Assembly (NCBI GenBank): GCA_011800155.1
Contig: JAALGH010000011.1
Coordinates: 868,001 to 932,000 of the forward strand
Reading direction: 5' to 3'
Origin: Flammulina velutipes
Lineage: Eukaryota > Basidiomycota > Agaricomycetes > Agaricales > Physalacriaceae
DNA length: 64,000 nt
The notes beneath the pieces are model-generated. The model did not search any database, had not been told where the DNA came from, and worked only from the letters and a program-made list of their open reading frames with translations. The position numbers and the translations under genes were made by a program. Within the stretch, counting starts at the first letter, position 1. Each line of letters starts with the position of its first letter. This document shows, in pieces, positions 9,831-18,879 of the stretch.

Positions 9831-11400
9831 CTTTTTACCTCAAAATGTTGCCTTACTGAGCGTTAAATCAAGCTATGTCGCCCTTTGAACTGCGAAACCA
9901 GTCAATGGGTGCCAGTTGGGTCCTACAGACCGGAACAAGAGCTCGCCGACCTGTGCGCCACACTGTTTTCCTTGACGACGAAGAGGTTTCGGGTACGTTC
10001 ATTCCTTTTCATTCCAACCCTCCATACCTAGAGCTTTGCGAGTTCGATACCGGAGATCCATTCCCAAATGACACTTCCGTTGTCACCAAGTCCGTCGCTG
10101 GATCGAATTCCTTGTTTGGCGCTCGCCGCGGGGCTTTTTTTTGAACAAAGTACGTGTTTTAGACTCCCAAAAACATGCTCAAATTGATCTTTCTTTCAGA
10201 CGACACTGTCGCCCGTACGGCCCAAAATGTCTACCTTTAACGCTACATGATCAACTGGGTGTAAACGCTTGGAAGCGCAGCGCGACAAGTCTTTAACTAT
10301 GTCCATTGATGCGCCAGAGTCACTGGTATGTCTTTGTATATATCTCTCTTCAGTGTCGAGCTCACCATTTCCAATTCAGCCAGAGCTTGATTCATGTCAT
10401 TAACATACCCGTCCTCACACTTTCGCTATTGTTGCCATGTGATATTGGCATTGGTGGTTCGCTCGCCGCGGGGCTTTTCATCCGTTTAAAAGGTGTGTAA
10501 TTTCGACTGTGGTTTGCACACAAGATCTGACCTTCAAAACATCCATATAGGCTCGTTTCCCTGCAAACTCGAAGGCTGGAGCCTAACAGACGGTATCGTC
10601 GCCGGGCTATACTGCCCTGCTTCGGAGTCAAGACTATGACGAATCCCCGATGAACGCCACATCTATTTCCCTTCTCGAAATCAGTGCAAATGATCACGAC
10701 GATCATTCCCCTGTGACGCGTATGGGAAGAATCAATGTAAGTAATTCCGTTTGACTTACCTTGAGCGTTAGTTCACACCATAGCCACTGTCTGCCTATCC
10801 ATCCTCCGCTATAATCAATCTCCAGCGGTAAGTTCGCTCGCCGCGGGGCTTTTTAGAGTGAGTGTTTTTCACTCTGTTTAGTAACGATGATCTGACCTTC
10901 AAACATCCAAAATAGACTCGTTTGCCTTCAACGTCAGTGGCACGACGGAAGCCCGGCGCGCATGCCCCATATATTCACCACCCTCTCGAAACGAGCGTGG
11001 ATGATCGTTGCTATCGTTCCCCTGTTCGGCGAATAGATGAATGAACGTCCGTTCAATTCATCTCGACCTTGATCCCACATTCCAAGGCTTCTGACAGCGG
11101 CTGCGCCGCTGTCCCTTCGTCAACATCCTCGACCGCCTCAAACCTCAATCTACTCTGTACACGCTACTGAGCCTAGGAGCGGTGATTCGCTCGCCGCGGG
11201 GCTTTTTTTTGGGGAGAAAGTACGTGTTTTTGACCCTGTAATTTGAAGCTCAATCTGACCTTTGAGATCAGGTAATTCTCCTCCGTCATGCAACAAAATT
11301 GAAGAAATATGAGTCGCAGGGCCGCATGTCATCAGGCCCAAGATCTGGGGCGAACCGCGATGCGCCACACATCACTTTTGCCCTGTTCCGACGTGTCACC
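9770..11400 (+). repeat. Five tandem ~350-bp modules with SLAAGLF peptide
   Basis: The 10-mer GCTCGCCGCG (first copy GCTCGCCGCT) followed by GGGCTTTT occurs at 9793, 10121, 10461, 10836 and 11189, with spacings of 328, 340, 375 and 353 bp. In the shared frame it codes PLAAGLFF, ALAAGLFF, SLAAGLFI, SLAAGLFR and SLAAGLFF. Most modules then have a GTACGT-like donor and an intron with an ATCTGACCTT branch region. Modules 3 and 4 also share a later exon (LEISANDHDDHSPVTR versus LETSVDDRCYRSPVRR). Diverged tandem paralogous exons or small genes are likely; function unknown. Copy 2: 20791-22421. Confidence 0.7.
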
Positions 11401-11868
11401 TATCGTCTCCTTGGCAGCACGTCTACACCCGCGAGATATTCGTGTTCTGGTGCGTCTTTTTGACCCTTCTGGACTTTCCCTCTGGTGATTTGCACAGATC
11501 TCCGTGTGTCGACCTTCCTTCTATCCCTGCAGGAAGTATAGGAGCGTAATGAGTACCGTACGCACGTCTATCTATAGCACGCGCGGACACGTTGACTGGA
11601 TTCATGGACGCGAGGCGGAAGCCTTGCCCTCGTTCCGCAATCTCGCGCAACCCAGAACGTGACTATTTACTTCATACGCCGTCGTAGTGTCGTTCTATTA
11701 GACTCCAATGTATACTATATATCGAATTTCAATACCTTTGTCCTTTTAATGAGTTGAACATCACTCGGACTTGGGAATTCAATGACTTACAGTTGAAAGC
11801 TACGGCGGGATCCCGCTGTGAACACGGGCGCTACGGCGCGCGCAACACTTTGGATCAGAGGGGATAGA

Positions 11869-11913
11869 TATTGCACAATGTCTAAGAGACATAGTGTATA
11901 CAATAGTGCAATA
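11869..11913. repeat. Double-hairpin palindrome
   Basis: Outer arms TATTGCAC (11869-11876) and GTGCAATA (11906-11913) enclose a perfect hairpin ATGTCT-AAG-AGACAT (11878-11892) and the palindrome TGTATACA (11895-11902). The topology is a three-way junction. Copy 2: 22890-22934. Confidence 0.7.
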
Positions 11914-13329
11914 AACGAGATAACACAAAGAAACTTACATATTCCAACAAAGTCGGATAGTTGTTGTACTAACTACTGTATCTCAGCAACACTGTTTTGC
12001 GAATGCACTGTTTCGGATGGCCGTATTGCCGCGAAAATTATGTCAGGGTACTCTTAGCTTCCTAAAACCTCAGAAACATGTGCTACTTGAGCGGGCAGGG
12101 TGCGTATCCAGCCGCTATTGTCGCTCCGGAGGGTGAATGCTCGTTGGGATCTTCCAAGATTCAACGGTGTTGGATGTTCAGGGTGACAGCCGGGAATAGT
12201 ATTAGACCATGTCAAAAATAGATGCCAAGGTCTACTTGGAACATCTAATGTCAGAGCATGTGCCAATCTTCAGTCCGAGCGCCGCCACAGTGCTGCAGAC
12301 CATTGTAAGGCATCCTGTTGCTTTGGCACCTTTTGGTTATCGTAGAATAAAATATTTGAGCTATAAGAGATTATATTTCCTTACTCCGAGACCGAAAACG
12401 CGTGAAAACACGTCAGATTGACTTGAATCCAACTGAGGACGCGCGGACCCTAGCTATCAAGATGATCAGACCCTGTGACACTTTGTCCAATCTAATCGTG
12501 ACGCAAACACGTCTTTCTTCGCAACGTTCATGTTCGCGAAACGTGAGTCGTTTCTTCTCGCTCTAATCCACTGACATATGTATTCATATATCTTCTAGTA
12601 TTCCCTTCGTTGGCGCGATTCACTCAGTACGCGCTCTACAACGTTATTGTAACGTGTTTTAACTATTGCTTAGAACATTCCCATCTTCACGGACAGACGG
12701 GCGCCTCATTGTTCCTCTTACGTCTCTTCCCTTGGTATTTGGAGTCGGACTTGGGAGTCCGCTCCCTTCGAATAACGGGCAGGGTACAATTCCGCCGTTT
12801 TCACTAATTCATCGCTCCAGGCTTCAGCGGTTCAAGAGGCCGCCTACTACCATCAGAGGGTAACGTGATATGACCCTTGATCAATATGGGCATCCGGCTA
12901 TGCGCGTTTGAAGGAGGAAGGTTGCAGAGGGAGAGGAGGAGGAGAAGGTGCTTGTTAGCTCATTGTAAGCAATGGCTATGTGCAGGGACTTGATACACCT
13001 CTAACATGTACCTCCCAACATTAGTTTCGAAAGTTTTCGAGGTCCCAATATGCAGGAATAGGTACGTACTTCAATCTCGTTCGCGCCGCCACCCTCTTCT
13101 CATCAAATGTCATTCCGCACTTCCACAGTTTGGGGCTCTTATTTCGGCCGGACCGGGTATATGTCACTATTGTGACTGTACCTCGCCGTGTATCGGCGTC
13201 CGAGAGCGGAGTCATTCTGGGTATAAGTACGGTAGGATAGTCTGCTGAATATCATCATTCCTTCCCATCTTCTCTATTTCCCTCTTATGCATTATTCTAT
13301 CTTATACGACTCTATTCCATTTCTATCTC

Positions 13330-14536
13330 GTCCTCAACTTCCTTTTCGACGCTCTCAAGAATACTCTTGACGTCGAGCAGAACAGCGATCAAGCCAGGTA
13401 CGTTTCTTTCCCACGGCCTCTTTCCTCTTGCTACCATGTTCGAAATCTCACTCGTTGGACAGGACCTTAGAAACGTTCAGCAAAGCTAACGGTACGTCTC
13501 TTACTACCTTTGTATCGTCCGTTTTGCGCTAACCCAGCTTGTAGCAATTCGAGACGCGCTGACAACGCGCTTAACCACCAACATGCAACGACTTTCATTC
13601 GACTCTGGGACCATCCTGTAGGTTTTATAATGCTTCTAGCGCTCACGTACTATGCTAACTCATCCCATAGGAGTCGCACAATCCTCTCGCTTGGATATTA
13701 GTTGGTCTCGTTCGTGGCGGCGACGAACGGACAGAATGGGTACGTTTTCATTTCATACGAGAATTACTAAACTCACTCCATGCAGCATTATAACTACATT
13801 CCATACGGATTCAGGACCGACTCCACGGCAACCTAACGAAAACGACGACAAGCAGCGACTGGTACGACACCAATGATGGTTCGAGGCATACACATACCAC
13901 AGGATTCCTCATTCGTATCGCACCCTATACCTCGCAGTCTCTTTCGCCTATCGATATCCGAGCCCTATCAACCCCCAGCTTACAAGGAATCGAACAAACA
14001 GGTGTGTATCGCCTTTCTATCATATTTTGCCTCATGCTAACAATGAATCCAGACAGCTATCCTATCAAGTCGTCTAGCGCAGCACGCACCCAACACCGCT
14101 CTGAAGAGCGGCTCGTCGGTATACTGACGTGGGCGGTGTGCGCTTGGACGCAAGAACGTGAGTGATAGCTCTATCCTTTAGGTTATTAATGCTAATATCT
14201 TCGTGTTAGCATCGGATGTCATTCGTCGACAAGCGCCCAACCCAAATGGCTACTTTTACGAACACAAAGTACGGCGCTTAACATATTTCTCTCTCCACAG
14301 AACCGGATTCAAACTCATGGACGTGCGCAACGACATTGGTATGTAATGATATCGTATCACAGCGATTCCTTGCTAACCAAACAATATTAGCTCGACCTCT
14401 TTCTTTGGCGATTGCCATCGGTCAAGTCGAAGGTTTTCCCGGCGCGGCTATGATTCCATTCAGAACGACCAATGACTACCAAACACTGGAACGCGATGTG
14501 CTGTTACGGAGCTGTAGCTATTTGAATTACAACTAG
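13330..14536 (+). CDS. Unrecognised multi-exon gene in cargo (gene X1)
   Basis: A chain of short exons with strong splice signals holds an open frame: DALKNTLDVEQNSDQA, AIRDALTTRLTTNMQRLSF, ESHNPLAWILVGLVRGGDER (13671-13739), a 187-bp exon (13815-14001; LHGNLTKTTTSSDWYDTN ... FLIRIAPYTSQSLSPIDIRA), then the exon holding palindrome A and, in a frame I cannot join with certainty, MATFTNTKTGFKLMDVRNDI and LSLAIAIGQVEGFPGAAMI ending at a TAG at 14534-14536. The N-terminus is not found. I do not recognise the family. One reading across palindrome A meets a TGA where palindrome B has CGA, so the gene may be damaged. Copy 2: 24351-25557. Confidence 0.4.
14076..14144. repeat. 69-nt Y-shaped palindrome, element A
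   Basis: Arms AGCGCA/TGCGCT close a long stem with two single-G bulges. Inside are two 6-bp hairpins: CCGCTC-TGAA-GAGCGG (14096-14111) and CGTCGG-TATA-CTGACG (14114-14129). It lies inside an apparently coding exon of X1. Sequence similarity to element B stops within a few bases of both ends. Copy 2: 25097-25165. Confidence 0.8.
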
Positions 14537-15129
14537 GTGAGCAAACTCAGATTTCGCTTTGTTTTGCATACCCACTCACGGCAACGCGATAGTTCTAAAG
14601 AACTATCTCTGATACTCCAAAATGATTGGGACTTGATATCTTACCTACATCCGCTTGGATAGAATCGGACGCGCATGCTTCGAGCCCCGTATCGGTGTGT
14701 TCAAGTTTGACATCGCCATTGATCTCCTTCTAACGATAAGCGCAGTCTTATCAATCACCGCATCTGAACGCTACACCCGACCAACACCGTTTTGAATGAA
14801 GGACGTGCACTTTATCTAACGCGGCCTGTTAGCGCTTCGACAAAGTGGTTGCGAAATTGGGATACCGCCGGGCATTCAACTCTATCGGGTATGTCTTTCA
14901 TCGGATGCTCTTCTTTTCGTCTAATGAGACTCATAGCATCCGGCAAGGCTTGCCTTTGCCATACCGTCTATGTTCCAAACTCCGAGACTCAACGCTCAAA
15001 GGTGAGCTCAATCGCTAAGGATTGATATAACCATTGACGAAAATCGAATCGTAGTTCGTCACTCGTGATCGTATCGTTTCTTCTACAGTTCCAAATGGTC
15101 AGCACGCGCTTGGTAAGTCCGTTCTTCGC

Positions 15130-15673
15130 TTTCGTCACTGCCAGCTAATCGTTACATCAGTATAGCGAGGGTATCTTTGTTTTCTCGACGACTATCGACG
15201 ACTCGTTGGATTCCATATACCGTGTACCGAGATATCTTCTCGCGGTACGCTTCTTTTTACCTTATTTCATTCCATTGAGCTAAGTATCACGTTACAGCGC
15301 TCACTACAAGATTGCCAAACGATATACCGTTCGCGATCTGGCTTGTTGTTCAGCGCAGCACGCAGCCAACACCGTTCTAACGAACGGCTCGTCGGTATAC
15401 CGACGTGGCTGGTGTGCGCTTACACGAACCATGACAATGGTGAGTACTTACATAGCTGCCTTTTCTTGCTACTGATACTTTCACTAACTATCAGGAACTA
15501 TGTAATCTAATGCGACGCAAACTGGAATACATCATTCAAGCGCGCCATAATATCGATGGTACATCTCGTCTTTGCGTCTGAATGGCTTCGTAAAGTCATC
15601 TAACGACCTCTTAGGCTCGGGCGAAATCAGTGCGTCCAACGTTGCGGGGGACAAGTCGACTGCAGATGCTTAG
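15130..15673 (+). CDS. Unrecognised multi-exon gene in cargo (gene X2, 3' part)
   Basis: One frame stays open over at least four exons to a TAG at 15671-15673: STTRWIPYTVYRDIFSRAHY, KIAKRYTVRDLACCSAQHAA, NTVLTNGSSVYRRGWCALTR, LMRRKLEYIIQARHNID and SGEISASNVAGDKSTADA. Introns have GTACGC, GTGAGT and GTACAT donors and CAG/TAG acceptors. Palindrome B falls inside the second of these exons. The 5' exons, perhaps from about 14792, are not resolved. The family is not recognised. Copy 2: 26151-26694. Confidence 0.45.
15352..15420. repeat. 69-nt Y-shaped palindrome, element B
   Basis: Same architecture as element A but fully paired: the outer stem AGCGCA..TGCGCT continues through GCAC, GC and AGCCA/TGGCT with only two bulged G residues, then branches into CCGTTC-TAAC-GAACGG (15372-15387) and CGTCGG-TATA-CCGACG (15390-15405). 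Eight positions differ from A. Copy 2: 26373-26441. Confidence 0.85.
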
Positions 15674-16787
15674 CGCTTAGTAGGCTTTACCGCGACCTCA
15701 AAGTTTAGTATATAGTTACACGGGAAAAACCGAGTGGCTTGAAGTCTAATGGTATAGCTACCTATTGTCAACACATGGGGGTCGCGAGTTGTTCTTCCAA
15801 CTTGTACGTCCATGTTCATCCCTCTTAGATAGTTTCGGCTAACACTTCGCCTAGGTGTTTTTGAATCGACGTTCTCGTGGATGCGACGTCCGTCAGTGGA
15901 GGACGAGAAGGTGTACTTGGTATTGTCGATGGTACGTCTCCTCTCTTTTCGTCAGATCAACGCTCCTTTTCTAACTCCATGACTTAGCAATTATCGAAAC
16001 GTTCAACGTTTTGACTTGCCTACGTTGACTAGTCCCGCGACAGCGATGGAACTTTTATCTCTTTCGCATCATACCTGCCTCTACCCCAGTCGCAGTTGTA
16101 AGATTGCTGCACGCGTCTGGGTTTCGGGAAACGTGTTCTGGCATACATGGCAAGATTGCTGCCTTTGCCAGGTACATGGTTCTTTGGTTCCCCACGGCCT
16201 CACTCTAGCGTAGAGCTTGCGTCCACGCGTATCGTCGTCTAGGGAGAAAAGGAGCTCTTCAAGGCATGTCTACATTCTACGGTGCATAGATAGCCACGAA
16301 TTGATATAATGAACCGCCACATTGCTAGCAGAAAAGGCTGTTACTCTCGAGCTCTTCGTCGGACGCCTTTGTCTCCGGATGAAAGCCCTTCGGCGGAGTA
16401 GCCACTCAAGCTCGATATCGATCTCATTCACACAGGAGGTACGTCGTCTTGCTTAGTTATACTTTCGTTTGTCAACAGATGCTATAGCCTTGTTGTCGCC
16501 ATGGAATGGACATTATCGCCCGACTCTGGTCTGGGTAACGAAACGAATACCTCGATCTAACCCTCTCGTCGTGACGATAGGAGGAGGGGCAGCAACGAGT
16601 ACGTAGATATGACTCCCTTTGTGTTCGTATCTCATGGCTTCCAACAGACGAATCGAGCCCATGGTTTTTTGCGGGATGGTAGTGCAGCGCGCTGTCCGTC
16701 CATCTAAGTACATTATTTGTTTTCCAAGCTATATCAGTAACATTAAAAACGCATGCATAATGGTTTAATTCGTAAATAACGTTCCCT

Positions 16788-18013
16788 TCAAGGTAATCTT
16801 ACATTGAACCGCTCGACTGTTCTGGGTAAAACACAACTGTAGAAATGCCTCGTGAATCTCCGTTCGACGCTTGGTACTGACATAACGGCAACCTTCCCAA
16901 TGGACGCCCGCGACACCGTCTCGTCAAGTGTGCGCCATTGATCTGGCGCATCAAAATCCTCAAGGGTATAGTCGGATGACAACGGTATTCCGAACATGTA
17001 CATTCGCAGCTCGAGAATATGAGGCGCATCCTCCCTCGCAAACACCTTCGTCCACCATTCGATGGCTCCGTCCAAAGTGGATACCTCACCGTCCTCATAT
17101 TCGCAGGACCCAAGCCCGACCTCAAACCAAGGAGATGAGGTAGCTGCAAAATCGGAATGTCATTTCCGTACCCTGCGATAAACATAAGAAACAGCGCTGG
17201 ATATAGAAGTTTGAAGACACAACGTACAACGAGCCCTGTCTTTTGCAAAGTGAATCATCAGTGATTTCAGTGCGGGCACATGACAGAGGACGTTGTTGAT
17301 CCTGGTCACCAAGTTGGTGCTCATATGAGGGACCTTGAGACGTAGGGTTTCCAGCACATGCAAAGGGAGTCCAAAAGATGGTAGAGCGTCGAGGAAGAGG
17401 TGATCCAAGGGAAGGTACACTATGAGATACAGTGTCCAGCCATTGGATCCTTGGTATTCCTTCTTTGTGTTTGCCACTGGCAATCTACGTTGTATCGGAG
17501 GGTCGGGACCTTTGCATTTCCATCCGATGTTTGAAGCGCCATTCAGACTCTGTAAATGAGTATAATACTCGCAGATAACAAGCCTGGTGAGCGTGAGCGT
17601 GCCTTTCCTCATAAACACGCTCGAAACCGCCTGGATAAGTTCGCGGAATGCGTCCAGTGATATGATTGGGCGAATTGATTCGACCAGATCCAGCTGCATG
17701 TCTCGTATCGGAGCGAGGAAAGCTTGAAAGTCTGACATGATCAAGAAGTTGGTGTTACGCATTGCTATTGTGCGAACATTGGGAAGGCAACGCAGGAGAG
17801 TTGGGGTGAGAAGATGGTTATTTCTGCTGGAGAAATTCTCATTGTTGTCGTACATGCAGAATGTGGTGACCGATTGAGCGCGTTCGGGGTGTTCAACAAG
17901 GGATCTATAGACTGACTCGGAGTCGATCTTGTGAATCGTGATCGTGAGGTCTGAATCCTGAAAAGTATGAATTCAGTCGTAACTGATGTTGAAAGAGGTC
18001 GTACTGCGGACAT
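16788..18013 (-). CDS. LRR-like family protein, tandem copy 2
   Basis: Donor-type copy of the gene at 5757-6993, starting MSA at 18013. The main exon codes the same protein as copy 1. In the C-terminal exon it lacks the 7-bp insertion (so EYEDGEVSTLDGAIEWW is in frame locally) but also lacks 4 bp a little upstream. With the usual acceptor the frame shifts there. A second acceptor 28 bp downstream (TTTTGCAG) would restore the conserved frame to the stop at 16788. It may therefore be functional with a changed splice site. Confidence 0.6.
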
Positions 18014-18792
18014 TGGATGTGTAAGCTGAGAGGGAGCGGTAGGATGGGAAGATACTGAGATACACTGTTGGAGTATTTATGAGACGAGCAGTCTCCCAGC
18101 CAACCGAGAGGACAATAAGCTGGATGCATGTCAATGGCACAGGAAGTCCAAAAGTGGCTCAAGACAATAAGTAAAGACCATATCAGAGGGGACCACTGCT
18201 ATTGTAGTCTGTAGCAGACAAAAGAGACCAGTCGAAAGGTGGTGACTGACAGCCGCAACGAAGTAGATTATTGTTGAGCACTGAGAAGCGTAAATGCACG
18301 AGCCATCTCTGCACAGCAGTTCATGTGGAGACCTGTTGACCTCGAAATGTGGCGCAATCAGTGAATTCCGCTCAGTCCTCCTAGGCTAGAGCGGGTTTAA
18401 TGCGGTGTACCGTAGCTAATCACCGCTTTCAAAACGCACGTTGGACGTTTGAAGGAAAGATTCGAGATAGCACAGCCGCATCACATCACCGCAAGCCAAG
18501 CGTCCGATGTAAACTTGGCTTGATTAACTACCACCACCAGTGACTACTACCACCACTTCCACTACGACTTTTGCCGTCGTTGGACTTGCTTGTGCTTGAA
18601 GAAGAGTACTTAACGACCAAGCAGCGTACGTGTTCATCTTCGGCGTCGCGATCTTGTGTTGCTGATCCGGCTTGCAGAACACCTCTTTTCTATTTTTCAA
18701 CTTTTGACTTTCGTTTCTAAACTAGAAAGGTTCGTCGAAATGACTATGAGGAATAGCGCAGCCTGACGTCGCGACACTAGGATAATTTCGCA

Positions 18793-18879
18793 ATGTCGAT
18801 GCCACCACCACCACCGCCTCTTCCACCTCATCCAGAGATTCGGTACCATCCTTACGAGTACGATGGGCCGGTGGAGTAA
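18793..18879 (+). pseudogene. Truncated 5' end of SKT5 (copy 2)
   Basis: Identical to the fragment at 7773-7859: 25 SKT5 codons, break after CGATGG at 18866, then PVE and TAA from cargo. Confidence 0.9.

Larger units (their letters stand above)
5649..16693. repeat. Tandem array unit 1 (native-left/donor-right LRR-SKT5 segment plus cargo)
   Basis: First unit of an array whose later period is exactly 11,021 bp. 5649-7846 is the LRR gene plus SKT5 5' region and 7847-16693 is cargo. Left of about 6118 it differs from the other two copies: it carries CTTAA, ~9 bp, 7 bp and 4 bp absent from copies 2 and 3. From there rightward it matches copy 2 apart from one C in a homopolymer near 7925. Confidence 0.95.
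7847..16693. other. 8.85-kb cargo segment, copy 1: no recognised gene products
   Basis: DNA lying between the broken SKT5 fragment and the next array junction. I recognise no transposase, integrase, reverse transcriptase, Rep protein or other named family in either strand. It is not random: donors of the type GTACGT or GTGAGT, CTAAC/CTGAC branch sites and CAG/TAG acceptors recur every 50-150 bp, which indicates many small exons. It contains five related ~350-bp modules (9.7-11.3 kb), a divergent pair of coding starts (9447/9534), multi-exon open frames at 13.3-14.5 and 15.1-15.7 kb, and several long palindromes. No terminal inverted repeat or poly-A joins its ends. Confidence 0.8.

Noticed and set aside
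9793..11212. CRISPR-like appearance of the five GCTCGCCGCG blocks
   Set aside because: Spacing of ~350 bp, similarity extending into the intervals, and a eukaryotic host; they are diverged tandem modules.
14076..15420. Viral terminal-hairpin (parvovirus-like T shape) reading of the 69-nt elements
   Set aside because: They are internal, two per unit, inside exons, and no Rep or capsid-like coding sequence is present. Only the topology is similar.
7847..16693. Cargo as nuclear copy of mitochondrial DNA
   Set aside because: Base composition is close to that of nuclear genes and spliceosomal-type introns are frequent; no mitochondrial gene is visible.
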